Shown: piece by piece, positions 9,092-16,605 of the stretch | Layout of the letters: each line of letters opens with the position of its first letter | How positions within the stretch are numbered: the first letter of the stretch is position 1 | Assembly (NCBI GenBank): GCA_030651895.1 | Contig: JAUSBR010000011.1 | Location: 87,239 to 151,238, forward strand | DNA: 64,000 bases | Direction: 5' to 3' | Source: Sideroxyarcus sp. | GTDB taxonomy: Bacteria > Pseudomonadota > Gammaproteobacteria > Burkholderiales > Gallionellaceae | Notes under the pieces: generated by a model | Database searches by the model: none | Seen by the model: only the letters and a program-made list of their open reading frames with translations | Told to the model about the DNA's origin: nothing | Made by a program: the position numbers and the translations under genes

Positions 9092-9624
9092 GCTGCCTCC
9101 GCTCTCGGCTTGTTCCAGTACCAGGATTGCAACGTGACCGGCACGGGCTGCAGTTTCACCGATTCGGTCGGGCACACTTCCTCGCATTTACCGCACGCAG
9201 TGCAGGCTTCGCGGAACACCACATGGATCTGCTGCGCCGCGCCCATGATGGCGTCGGTGGGACATACTTTGAAACAGCGCGTGCAGCCGATGCATATCTC
9301 TTCCTTGATCTCGGCGATCATCGGCCCCTTGTCCGCGACTCCGGACAGGTCGGCTTCGACGCCCAGTTTGGCCGCCAGCGCCTGCGCCAGTGCGACACCG
9401 CCGGGCGGACACAGCGTGACGGCCGCATTGCCCTCGGCCAGCGCCTGCGCCGCACCGGTGCAACCGGGGAAGCCGCACTGCCCGCATTGCGAGCCTGGCA
9501 ACAACTGTTCGATCTCGGCGACCAGCGGGTTACCCTCGACTTTCAGATAGCGCGCGGCAACGCCGAGCAGCAAGCCGAGCACGGCGCCCAATAGAGTCAA
9601 ACTGATGATTGCTGCAAACAACAT
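9088..9624 (-). CDS. rnfB: Electron transport complex subunit RnfB (ferredoxin-like)
   Basis: The iron-sulfur subunit that hands electrons to ferredoxin, 178 residues. One N-terminal membrane helix (residues 4-24) is followed by a four-cysteine cluster of the RnfB type (C47, C50, C55, C72). Two classical [4Fe-4S] ferredoxin motifs follow, at C111/114/117/121 and C141/144/147/151. The start has AGGAG eight bases upstream. Length and motif order match proteobacterial RnfB. It is translationally coupled to rnfC. Confidence 0.94.
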   Translation of the reverse strand: MLFAAIISLTLLGAVLGLLLGVAARYLKVEGNPLVAEIEQLLPGSQCGQCGFPGCTGAAQALAEGNAAVTLCPPGGVALAQALAAKLGVEADLSGVADKGPMIAEIKEEICIGCTRCFKVCPTDAIMGAAQQIHVVFREACTACGKCEEVCPTESVKLQPVPVTLQSWYWNKPRAEAA

Positions 9625-9636
9625 TCCAAATCTCCT

Positions 9637-10212
9637 TTACGCCAAACCCGCAAACCCCATGAACGCCAGCGCCAGCAAACTCGCGGTGACGAAACCGATG
9701 GGTGCGCCGCTGAATGCCGGCGGCACCTGTGCCAGCGCCAGGCGCACGCGCAACCCGGTAAACAACAGCATCACCAGCATGAAGCCAAGCGCGGAACCGA
9801 AGCCGTACATCAGGCTGTGCACGAAGTCGCTCTTCTCCTGCACATTGAGCAGCGCCACACCGAGCACCGCGCAGTTGGTGGTGATGAGCGGCAGATAGAT
9901 GCCGAGCACCTGGTACAGGCCGGGACTGAATTTGCGGATCGCCATCTCGGTAAATTGCACCGTCGCCGCGATGGTGAGGATGAAGGCGAGGATGCGCAGG
10001 TACTGGATGCCCAGCGGCATCAGCAGCCAGTGCTCCAGCATCCAGCTTGCAGCAGTGGCAAAGGTCAGCACGAAGGTGGTGGCCAAGCCCATGCCGAGCG
10101 CGCCGTCCATCTTCTTGGACACGCCCATGAACGGGCACAGCCCGAGGAACTTCACCAGCACCACGTTGTTCACCAGCGCGGTGCCCAGCAGCAGTAACAG
10201 AAACTCACTCAT
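9637..10212 (-). CDS. rnfA: Electron transport complex subunit RnfA
   Basis: The first gene of rnfABCDGEH. It encodes a 191-residue membrane protein starting [20 protein letters not shown], with [12 protein letters not shown] and a later [13 protein letters not shown] segment typical of RnfA/NqrE. The ATG at 10212 gives the exact family N-terminus and has AGGAGA upstream. Codons further upstream are in frame but would overlap the promoter. With RnfE it forms the inverted pair around the membrane iron centre. A sigma-54 promoter lies 25 bases before the start, placing the operon under nif control. Confidence 0.94.
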   Translation of the reverse strand: MSEFLLLLLGTALVNNVVLVKFLGLCPFMGVSKKMDGALGMGLATTFVLTFATAASWMLEHWLLMPLGIQYLRILAFILTIAATVQFTEMAIRKFSPGLYQVLGIYLPLITTNCAVLGVALLNVQEKSDFVHSLMYGFGSALGFMLVMLLFTGLRVRLALAQVPPAFSGAPIGFVTASLLALAFMGFAGLA

Positions 10213-10237
10213 ATATACGATCTCCTGCCCTCTCGTC

Positions 10238-10253
10238 TGCAAGCGGCGTGCCA
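10238..10253 (-). promoter_or_regulatory. sigma-54 promoter of rnfA operon
   Basis: On the minus strand the sequence TGGCAC-GCCGC-TTGCA is a perfect match to the -24/-12 consensus TGGCAC-N5-TTGCW. The predicted start of transcription is near 10227, giving a leader of about 15 bases that begins right at the rnfA ribosome site. An upstream NifA site lies about 107 bases away. Confidence 0.9.
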
Positions 10254-10359
10254 ACGCCTGCGCACCGAAGCGGGACGCACGGAATCAGGCGTTTGGCGGG
10301 CAAACGCACCAGACAGGTGCGGAAAACCTTTGTCGTTGTCGGGTCGGGGGGTGTGCCGA

Positions 10360-10375
10360 TGTAGCAAACGCTACA
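10360..10375. promoter_or_regulatory. NifA upstream activator site (rnfA/nifL region)
   Basis: TGT-AGCAAACGCT-ACA fits the NifA-binding consensus TGT-N10-ACA exactly. It is the only such site I found between the divergent rnfA and nifL genes. It lies at a normal distance (about 107 bases) upstream of the rnfA -24 element and unusually close (about 42 bases) to the putative nifL -24 element. Confidence 0.75.
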
Positions 10376-10416
10376 ACTGGCGCGACTTGCGGCGATGAAC
10401 GAAAACAGGAATTCAC

Positions 10417-10432
10417 AGGCATGGTTATTGCT
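10417..10432 (+). promoter_or_regulatory. candidate sigma-54 promoter of nifLA
   Basis: AGGCAT-GGTTA-TTGCT keeps the required GG-N10-GC spacing and a full TTGCT at -12, with two deviations in the -24 box. Transcription would start near 10443, giving a 25-base leader before the nifL ATG. Either NifA itself or NtrC could activate it; no convincing NtrC site was identified. Confidence 0.5.
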
Positions 10433-10467
10433 GAAGTAGCTGTGTCTTCTATCAACCGGAGCTTTCC

Positions 10468-12015
10468 ATGTCCAAGCAAACAGCCGCACCGACCACGCCG
10501 GCTACTTCAAGCGAAGTGCCGATGCACCTCTTCCGCAAAGCGGTGGAGCAAGCCGCGCTGGCCATCTCCATCACCGATGCGCACGCCAACATCCTGTATG
10601 CCAACGGCGCGTTCCAGCGCATCACCGGCTATGGTCAGGACGAGGTCGTCGGCCACAACGAATCCATCCTCTCCTATCGCGTCACACCCAAGCTGGTGTA
10701 CGAGACACTGTGGGCGCAGATCCAGCGCCAGCGTCCGTGGAACGGTCTGCTGGTGAACAAACGCAAGGACGGCAGCCGCTATCTGGCCGATGTCACCATC
10801 ACACCCGTCGTGAGCGAAGACGGCGACACCACGCATTACCTCGGCATGCACCGCGACGTGACCGAGGTGCACCGCCTCGAACGCCAGGTGCAGAACCAGA
10901 AGACGCTGATCGAATCGGTGGTGGACGCGGCGCAGGTCGCCATCGTGCTGCTCGACGAAAAAGAACGTGTCGTGCTGGACAACCAGGAATACAAGAAACT
11001 CATCGGCGACCTCGGCAAAGAACCGGCGTTGAAACTGCTGGCTGCCCTGCGCGAACAGATGGGCGATGCCTTCGCCACGGCCCACGACAAACACCGCAAT
11101 ATCGCCGCGCGCGAGGTGTGCATCGAGACGCCGAAGAAGATGTCGCGCTGGTTCTCCTGCGCGATCTCATGGTTCGAGGAACACGATGTCGGCGCTGACG
11201 CGTTCTATGAACCGCTGCGCCGCCACTACCTGCTGCTCACCATCCAGGACATCAGCGAGATCAAGCGCCAGCAGGAGGCGTTGCGCATCAACAGCCTGCG
11301 CGCATTGCTGTCCGAGCAGGAACGTATCCAGGGTCTGCGCGAGACGCTGGCCGGCGCGGTCTACCAACTGGAAGGTCCGCTCAACATGCTGAGCGCGGTA
11401 GCCAACATGATGGAACGCAAGCGCGACAGTGGCGCCGACCTGCCCGCCGCCAGCGCGCTGGAAGAAGCGATGCAGAAGAGCCGCGAGGCGCTGGAGAAAC
11501 TGCGCGCCTGCATCCCCAACCAGAGCACCGAGGCGATGCAGCCGGTCGACCTCAACGAGGTGCTGGTCGACGTGCTCAAGCTCGCCACCGCCAACCTGCT
11601 CAGCACCGGCGTGGTGGTGGAGTGGCAGCCTTCAAGCGACACGGCAACCATCTCCGGCCATCCGGCGCAACTGACCAACCTGTTCAAGCAACTGGTCACC
11701 AACGCGATCGAGGCGATGAACGAACGCCGCGGCGGCTCGCGCGAACTGCGCCTGAGCTGCATGACCCGCGCCGACCATATCGAAGTGCTGGTCGAAGACA
11801 GCGGTCCCGGCATCGCCGACGACTTGCGTTACCAGGTGTTCCAACCTTTCTTCACCACCAAGGGCGCGGCAAAACAGCACCTCGGTCTCGGTCTGGCGAT
11901 GGCGCAGGAAGTGGTGAACCGTCACGGCGGCATCATCGACATCGATCCGGCGTACCGCAGCGGCTGCCGTGTGCGCGTCCAACTTCCCTATCTGGCGGGA
12001 GGCAACCATGTCTGA
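10468..12015 (+). CDS. nifL: Nitrogen fixation negative regulator NifL
   Basis: The redox and nitrogen-status sensing anti-activator of NifA, 515 residues. A first PAS domain (about 20-140, with [20 protein letters not shown]) is the FAD-type sensor. A second PAS-like domain follows (to about 275). A helical linker and a GHKL ATPase domain complete it, with [16 protein letters not shown] and [18 protein letters not shown] (about 390-515). The dimerisation helix reads [11 protein letters not shown], with no histidine at the phosphoacceptor position of related kinases. This agrees with NifL acting by protein contact rather than phosphotransfer. The stop lies seven bases past the nifA start, so the two are co-translated. 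Confidence 0.93.
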   Translation: MSKQTAAPTTPATSSEVPMHLFRKAVEQAALAISITDAHANILYANGAFQRITGYGQDEVVGHNESILSYRVTPKLVYETLWAQIQRQRPWNGLLVNKRKDGSRYLADVTITPVVSEDGDTTHYLGMHRDVTEVHRLERQVQNQKTLIESVVDAAQVAIVLLDEKERVVLDNQEYKKLIGDLGKEPALKLLAALREQMGDAFATAHDKHRNIAAREVCIETPKKMSRWFSCAISWFEEHDVGADAFYEPLRRHYLLLTIQDISEIKRQQEALRINSLRALLSEQERIQGLRETLAGAVYQLEGPLNMLSAVANMMERKRDSGADLPAASALEEAMQKSREALEKLRACIPNQSTEAMQPVDLNEVLVDVLKLATANLLSTGVVVEWQPSSDTATISGHPAQLTNLFKQLVTNAIEAMNERRGGSRELRLSCMTRADHIEVLVEDSGPGIADDLRYQVFQPFFTTKGAAKQHLGLGLAMAQEVVNRHGGIIDIDPAYRSGCRVRVQLPYLAGGNHV

Positions 12016-13543
12016 TCCCCGTATCGAACTCGATCTGCTGCGCTCCGAACTGGAGACGCTGTATCAGGTCAGCAAGGTGCTATCGCGCTCGCTCAATCTC
12101 AAAGAGACGCTGGACGGCGTGCTGCACGCATTGCATGAAGGCGTGGCGCTGGAACGCGGCATGGTCAGCTTGATCGACGCGGCCAGCGGCGAGCTGCAGG
12201 TGTCGCTGGTGTACGGCGTATCGGATGCGGTCACCGAAGAGGTCAGCTATCTGCCCGGCGAAGGCGTGGTCGGCACCATCCTCAAGACCGGCAGCAGCAT
12301 TGCGGTCGAATGCATCATGGACGAGCCGCGCTTTCTGAGCCGCATGGGCATCTACAACCCGCAGGGCGCCTTCGTCGGCGTACCGATCCGCGTCGGCCAA
12401 AAGGTCATCGGCGTGCTGGCCGCGCAGCCCGCGCCCAGCATCAACAAGCAACTGGACGAGTACCGGCATTTCCTGGAGATGGTCGCCAACCTGATCGGCC
12501 AGAGCGTGCGCCTGTCGCAGGATGTGGCCGAGGAGAAGAAGGAGATCTCCGAAGAGCGCGATGTGCTGCGCCGCACCGTGCGCGGGCAATACGGTTTCGA
12601 CAACATCATCGGCCACACCCAGTCGATGCGCCGCATCTTCGAGCAGGTGCGGCTGGTGGCGAAGTGGAACACCACCGTGCTCATCCGCGGCGAGACCGGT
12701 ACCGGCAAGGAACTCATCGCCAACGCCATCCACTACAACTCGCCGCGCGCGCGCGGCAGTTTCGTCAAACTCAACTGCGCGGCCCTGCCGGAGACCTTGC
12801 TGGAAAGCGAACTGTTCGGCCACGAGAAAGGTGCGTTCACCGGCGCGGTGGCGCAACGCAAGGGACGCTTCGAACAGGCCGAGGGCGGCACCGTATTCCT
12901 CGACGAGATCGGCGAGATCTCCGCTTCGTTCCAGGCCAAGTTATTGCGCGTGTTGCAGGAAGGCGAACTGGAACGCGTCGGCGGCACAAAAACCATCAAG
13001 GTCGATGTGCGCGTGGTCGCGGCCACGCACCGCGATCTGGAACAGGAGGTTGAAAAAGGACGCTTCCGCGAGGACTTGTATTACCGCCTCAACGTGATGC
13101 CGCTGTACCTGCCGCCGCTGCGCGACCGCATGGAAGACATCCCCGAGATCGCGCGCTTCCTGGTGGAAAAGGTCAGCACCAACCAGGGCCGCCAACTCAG
13201 CCTCACCGATGCCGCACTGCGCATCCTCATGCACCACGACTGGCCGGGCAACGTGCGCGAATTGGAGAACTGTCTGGAACGCGCCTCGGTGATGACCGAG
13301 GGCAACACCATAGACCGCGATGCCATCCTGCTCACCGGCATCGACGAGAAGATCTCCACCAGCCGCGGCGCGATACAGGAATTGGACCTCGACGATCCCA
13401 ACCTCGACGAGCGCGAGAAGGTCATCGCCGCACTGGAACAGGCCGGCTGGGTACAGGCCAAGGCGGCAAGGTTGCTCGACATGACGCCAAGGCAGATCGC
13501 GTACCGCATTCAGACGCTGAACATCAAGGTGAGGCAGATCTAG
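12008..13543 (+). CDS. nifA: Nif-specific sigma-54 activator NifA
   Basis: The transcription activator of the nif regulon, 511 residues. Domains in order are a GAF sensor (about 20-165), an AAA+ domain with Walker A GETGTGKE and the sigma-54 contact loop GAFTGA, and a C-terminal helix-turn-helix ([19 protein letters not shown]) that reads TGT-N10-ACA. The linker between the AAA+ and DNA-binding domains lacks the Cys-x4-Cys pair seen in intrinsically oxygen-sensitive NifA. This fits a NifA that relies on its NifL partner for oxygen control. The ATG at 12008 overlaps nifL by eight bases. Candidate targets are visible at 10360, 16447, 16480 and 39692. Confidence 0.95.
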   Translation: MSDPRIELDLLRSELETLYQVSKVLSRSLNLKETLDGVLHALHEGVALERGMVSLIDAASGELQVSLVYGVSDAVTEEVSYLPGEGVVGTILKTGSSIAVECIMDEPRFLSRMGIYNPQGAFVGVPIRVGQKVIGVLAAQPAPSINKQLDEYRHFLEMVANLIGQSVRLSQDVAEEKKEISEERDVLRRTVRGQYGFDNIIGHTQSMRRIFEQVRLVAKWNTTVLIRGETGTGKELIANAIHYNSPRARGSFVKLNCAALPETLLESELFGHEKGAFTGAVAQRKGRFEQAEGGTVFLDEIGEISASFQAKLLRVLQEGELERVGGTKTIKVDVRVVAATHRDLEQEVEKGRFREDLYYRLNVMPLYLPPLRDRMEDIPEIARFLVEKVSTNQGRQLSLTDAALRILMHHDWPGNVRELENCLERASVMTEGNTIDRDAILLTGIDEKISTSRGAIQELDLDDPNLDEREKVIAALEQAGWVQAKAARLLDMTPRQIAYRIQTLNIKVRQI

Positions 13544-13548
13544 AAAAT

Positions 13549-13633
13549 CCGTTCGTGCAGACCCTTCGACTTCGCTCAGGACTAAAGGCCAAGTCGAAGC
13601 ATGAATGTCCTTCGATAAGATCAGCACGAACGG
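13549..13633. repeat. dispersed palindromic repeat after nifA
   Basis: Ten-base perfect arms (CCGTTCGTGC at 13549-13558 and its complement at 13624-13633) enclose CCTTCGACTTCGCTCAGGAC-like sequence. Related CTTCGACAGGCTCAGG sequences recur at about 36840-36900 and 40350-40385. It may end nifLA transcription. Confidence 0.6.
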
Positions 13634-13650
13634 CCACCTACGGACATACC

Positions 13651-13935
13651 ATGACCACTACCCGCTACTTCATCACCTACTCCGGCATAAAACTGCCCTT
13701 CAACCTCGTCAGCGAATTGCAGGAACAAGAGGTGCAGAATCGCAACACCTACTTTCGCGGTTACTTCGATTCAAAGGAGCGGCTGTCCGGTTTCGACAAG
13801 CTAGCCTACGGCGAGATCGAGTTGCAGCACCGCTACACCTATCACGACAACGGCAGATTGAGTTCGGCGGAGATCACCGACATCGACGGCGAGGTGACGA
13901 TGGTGGTGTTCGACGCGGAAGGCAAACCGGCGTGA
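13651..13935 (+). CDS. small conserved protein, nif-linked, unknown function
   Basis: A 94-residue protein starting MTTTRYFITYSGIKLPFNLV. It looks like a compact beta-rich domain with repeated aromatic residues (YFRGYFD, HRYTYHDNGRL) and an acidic end (ITDIDGEVTMVVFD). I recall small proteins of this pattern (DUF6156-like) beside nif genes in betaproteobacteria, but I cannot confirm the assignment. There are no membrane segments and no cysteines. The ATG at 13651 follows the dispersed repeat. Codons upstream in frame read through repeat sequence and are unlikely to be used. It is coupled to the next gene by a GTGA overlap. Confidence 0.65.
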   Translation: MTTTRYFITYSGIKLPFNLVSELQEQEVQNRNTYFRGYFDSKERLSGFDKLAYGEIELQHRYTYHDNGRLSSAEITDIDGEVTMVVFDAEGKPA

Positions 13936-14180
13936 GCACCTTCGTCCCGTGCAAGGGCAAGACGGCTTGCCGCGACGACGGCGTGAAATGTCTGACCTGC
14001 GGGCGCAGCTTCGACGAGATAGAGCAGACCCGAAGACTCATCGATGCGCTGGCTGAGTTCGTCTGTACGCAGGGTTACGACAATGTGGACGAGTTCGCGG
14101 CTTACGTCGCGGACAAGGTGGAGAAGAAAGTCTGCTATCGGCGCGAGATGTTTCGGAACTCGATAGTCGGCAAAATTTAG
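13932..14180 (+). CDS. small cysteine-rich protein, unknown function
   Basis: An 82-residue protein whose GTG start overlaps the previous stop (GTGA). The N-terminus contains CKGKTACRDDGVKCLTCGRS, that is C-x5-C-x6-C-x2-C, likely to bind an iron-sulfur cluster or zinc. The rest is helical and charged (IEQTRRLIDALAEFV, VADKVEKKVCYRREMF). I do not recognise the family. The tight coupling to the preceding small gene and the position directly after nifLA suggest the pair work together in nitrogen fixation or its control. No nif-type promoter was seen before the pair, so they may be read through from nifLA. Confidence 0.6.
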   Translation: MSTFVPCKGKTACRDDGVKCLTCGRSFDEIEQTRRLIDALAEFVCTQGYDNVDEFAAYVADKVEKKVCYRREMFRNSIVGKI

Positions 14181-14192
14181 TTGTAGCTCGGG

Positions 14193-14486
14193 TTAGCTAA
14201 ATTTATTCCACACATCCCCATCTCTCGTCTCCGGCAGCAGGGACTCGTGAAACTTGTATATCCGCATCAGTGCAGTGATGACCGGCTGCGGGAATCCCTG
14301 GCGGTCTCCGCGCCCATCGAAGATGGTGTTGCTGAGATAATTCTGCAATTCGACCGAACCCCACATCATCGCGATCTTCTCACCCACGCGCGGGAATTGC
14401 GCATGCACAAGAGTGATCTCAGACGCGATGGCGGGCGGAAAGTCCGGCATGGGCGCTGCCTTGGGTGTGACGATCTTGAGTGCCAT
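14193..14486 (-). CDS. hypothetical protein
   Basis: A 97-residue protein with a strong ribosome site (AGGGAGA, five bases before the ATG). It starts MALKIVTPKAAPMPDFPPAI and contains LVHAQFPRVGEKIAMMWGS and PVITALMRIYKFHE, a mostly helical pattern without membrane segments, signal peptide or cysteines. I do not recognise a family. It converges on the small cysteine-rich gene and is separated from the next minus-strand gene upstream by about 160 bases that show no clear gene or sigma-54 element. Confidence 0.55.
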   Translation of the reverse strand: MALKIVTPKAAPMPDFPPAIASEITLVHAQFPRVGEKIAMMWGSVELQNYLSNTIFDGRGDRQGFPQPVITALMRIYKFHESLLPETRDGDVWNKFS

Positions 14487-14647
14487 TTTTTCTCCCTGTT
14501 CTTAGTTCTTATATGGCCCGTAATCTAACAGCCCCGGACGAAATTAGACATATGCCAAAAGATATATAACTCCCCCTATACCTTGCCGAATCATCACGTT
14601 GGCCGCATGGGTATCGGCCATTCCCGGGCCGGTGGCTGCACCAACAA

Positions 14648-14998
14648 TCAGGGCACGATGGAAAACAGTTCGGGCTGCTTGCGCTTGTAGTCGTGCAGAC
14701 GTTGCACCGTCAGCGGGGTGAGTTCTTTGATGGCGACCCATATTTGCAGGGGATGTTGCGCGGGTTTGACGAGTGCGACTTGCAGTGCGGCCCAGGCCGC
14801 CCAATCGATCTCATGCATGCGCTCGCGCGTAGCGGCGGGCAGGTCGGCGGCGGTGCGGGCGACACTGCCAAGCAGCTGCAAGGCCTGAGCCTTGGTCAGA
14901 CGGCTGTTGAAGAAATCCTCCTCGCTGATCTCGTCGGTCAACACCATGATGTCGAGTGCGATGCGTTCCATCAATCCGAGCAGAGCGCCAGTCAGCAT
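14648..14998 (-). CDS. hypothetical protein coupled to the Fe-S CCG protein
   Basis: A 116-residue mostly helical protein starting MLTGALLGLMERIALDIMVL. Its start overlaps the stop of the Fe-S gene by seven bases, so the two are co-translated. Segments FFNSRLTKAQALQLLGSVART and MHEIDWAAWAAL suggest a soluble alpha-helical fold with hydrophobic faces. There are no cysteines or recognised motifs. Its position behind an Fe-S oxidoreductase driven by a nif promoter suggests an accessory role in that electron path. This is inference from context only. Confidence 0.6.
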   Translation of the reverse strand: MLTGALLGLMERIALDIMVLTDEISEEDFFNSRLTKAQALQLLGSVARTAADLPAATRERMHEIDWAAWAALQVALVKPAQHPLQIWVAIKELTPLTVQRLHDYKRKQPELFSIVP

Positions 14999-16353
14999 GA
15001 TGCGCCCTCCCCGTTCAGTGCGTCGCGCAGCAGCAGGGCCACATGCACCGGCTGGCGGTCCGCGCCTTCGCGTATCTGGTGGCGGCAGGAGAAACCGTTG
15101 GCGAGGATGGTGGCATCGGGCGCGGCGTGCAATGCGGGCAAGAGATCGATCCCGGCCATCTGCATGGAGATGTCGGCGTGTTCCGCTTCCAGTCCGAAAC
15201 TGCCCGCCATGCCGCAGCAACTGGCTTCGATGAATTCGAACTCGAACTCCGGGATCAGGCGCAACACTTTGCGCAGCGACTTCATCGCGCCGACGGCTTT
15301 CTGGTGGCAGTGCCCGTGCACCAGCGTCCTGCCGCGCGGCAGCGGTTTGAATTCCAGGGTGAAGCGTTTGCGGTCATGTTCGCGGGCGATGAATTCTTCC
15401 AGCAGATAGACCTGTTTGGCCAAGGCCACCGCCTCTTCGCCCAGACCGAGTTTCAGGTGATCGTCGCGCAAGGACAGAATGCACGAGGGTTCCAGTCCGA
15501 CGACGGGAATTCCCGCCGCCAATGCCGGGCGCAAGGCGGAATGCAGACGGCGCGCTTCGTGGCGTGCCTCCTCGACTTGACCCAACGAGAGATAGGTGCG
15601 GCCGCAACATAGAGCGCGGTCGGGTTCGTCCTGCGGCTGCGCTCGCAGGGTAATGACGTTGTAGCCCGCGACGGTCAGCACTTGATGTGCAGCGGCAGCT
15701 ATCTCCGGCTCGAAGTGCAGCGCGAAGGTGTCGACGAAGAGGATCACGTCGCGGTCGGTCGCCGCGGGATTGGCACTGCTCGCGGGTGCGCGATAAGGGA
15801 CAAGCGCGGGCTCCGGCAACTGCCGCTTCGCCGAGATGCCGAACAGGAACTCGCCCAGCTTCGCCAGCCACGGCGTGTCATTGCGCCAGCGGATCAAACC
15901 GCGCAACAGGCGGCGGTGGCGCAACCACTTCGGCAAGCCTGCCACCAGCCGGTCACGATACGACACACCGCGCCGCGCGTTGGCTTGCGCCTGATATTCG
16001 ATCTTGATGGCGGCCATGTCGACCTGGTTGGCGCATTCGCGCTTGCAGCCCTTGCAGCCGACGCAGAGTTCCATGGCGTCGGCCAATGCTTGTCCGGCGA
16101 AGGGATCGTCGCCGAGTTCGCCGTTCAGCGCGGCCTTGAGCACGACCACGCGGCCACCCGGTGAATGCGCGGGATCATCGGTGGCGCGAAAGCTCGGGCA
16201 CATCACGCCCTTGGGTGTGCGCTGGCAGAGTTTGTCGCTGATGCATACCGCTACCGCCTTGGCGAAATCGCCGCCGGTGGCGGGGATGCCGGCGTAGGCA
16301 TCGCCCTGCCCCGCCGTTTCATAAGAAGACCAATCGAGATGATGTTTTTCCAT
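14992..16353 (-). CDS. (Fe-S)-binding CCG-domain protein, stand-alone half of FAD/Fe-S oxidases
   Basis: A 453-residue iron-sulfur protein that resembles the C-terminal half of D-lactate/glycolate-type FAD/Fe-S oxidases. The first cluster motif is C37-x5-C43-x8-C52 followed by PSF. The second is CVGCKGCKREC (C97-C107). Two CCG repeats follow (CCGRTYLSLG and EASCCGMAGSFG). The FAD-binding half is absent, and nothing upstream encodes it. The ATG at 16353 is three bases past the predicted sigma-54 transcription start and has no ribosome site. The alternative TTG at 16371 lies inside the promoter. Likely role: electron transfer during nitrogen fixation, partner unknown. Confidence 0.82.
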   Translation of the reverse strand: MEKHHLDWSSYETAGQGDAYAGIPATGGDFAKAVAVCISDKLCQRTPKGVMCPSFRATDDPAHSPGGRVVVLKAALNGELGDDPFAGQALADAMELCVGCKGCKRECANQVDMAAIKIEYQAQANARRGVSYRDRLVAGLPKWLRHRRLLRGLIRWRNDTPWLAKLGEFLFGISAKRQLPEPALVPYRAPASSANPAATDRDVILFVDTFALHFEPEIAAAAHQVLTVAGYNVITLRAQPQDEPDRALCCGRTYLSLGQVEEARHEARRLHSALRPALAAGIPVVGLEPSCILSLRDDHLKLGLGEEAVALAKQVYLLEEFIAREHDRKRFTLEFKPLPRGRTLVHGHCHQKAVGAMKSLRKVLRLIPEFEFEFIEASCCGMAGSFGLEAEHADISMQMAGIDLLPALHAAPDATILANGFSCRHQIREGADRQPVHVALLLRDALNGEGASC

Positions 16354-16366
16354 ATTGGGTATAAGA

Positions 16367-16382
16367 GGCAATTACAGTGCCA
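16367..16382 (-). promoter_or_regulatory. sigma-54 promoter of the Fe-S gene
   Basis: Minus strand TGGCAC-TGTAA-TTGCC keeps a perfect -24 box and TTGC at -12 with correct spacing. The predicted transcription start is near 16356, only about three bases before the ATG at 16353. Two NifA sites lie 65 and 98 bases upstream. Confidence 0.8.
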
Positions 16383-16446
16383 GCCTTGATGGAATGGCTG
16401 TGGCGTTGCTCTACCCGCCTCCGCAAACATCCCTGCACAGCGAATT

Positions 16447-16462
16447 TGTCGCCTTCGCCACA
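16447..16462. promoter_or_regulatory. NifA upstream activator site 1 (nifB / Fe-S gene)
   Basis: TGT-CGCCTTCGCC-ACA matches TGT-N10-ACA. It is about 95 bases upstream of the nifB -24 box and 65 bases upstream of the Fe-S gene -24 box. Confidence 0.75.
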
Positions 16463-16479
16463 AGCCCGTGCGCGTGTCA

Positions 16480-16495
16480 TGTGCCATTTGCAACA
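16480..16495. promoter_or_regulatory. NifA upstream activator site 2 (nifB / Fe-S gene)
   Basis: TGT-GCCATTTGCA-ACA matches TGT-N10-ACA. It lies 33 bases from site 1, close to three helical turns, so both sites would face the same side of the DNA. It is about 62 bases from the nifB -24 box and 98 bases from that of the Fe-S gene. Confidence 0.75.
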
Positions 16496-16556
16496 GTGGT
16501 GCACGCCGCGCACATGCGATCAATATAAAACAATGAGTTAAGCGACATCCAGAGGC

Positions 16557-16572
16557 GGGCACGCTGTTTGCT
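16557..16572 (+). promoter_or_regulatory. sigma-54 promoter of nifB operon
   Basis: GGGCAC-GCTGT-TTGCT departs from the consensus only at the first base and keeps GG-N10-GC spacing. The predicted start near 16583 leaves a 23-base leader containing AGCGGAGGAC before the GTG start codon of nifB. Confidence 0.85.
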
Positions 16573-16605
16573 CATACTCAGCCGAACCTTAGCGGAGGAC
16601 AGATC

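Noticed and set aside
10377..10392. TGGCGCGACTTGC as a sigma-54 promoter for nifL
   Set aside because: The GG and GC dinucleotides are eight rather than ten bases apart, so it cannot bind sigma-54 in the normal way; the element at 10417 fits better.
14544..14650. possible coding remnant reading GAATGPGMADTHAAN on the minus strand
   Set aside because: The stretch looks protein-like but is short, has no start and matches no family I can name; chance is as likely.
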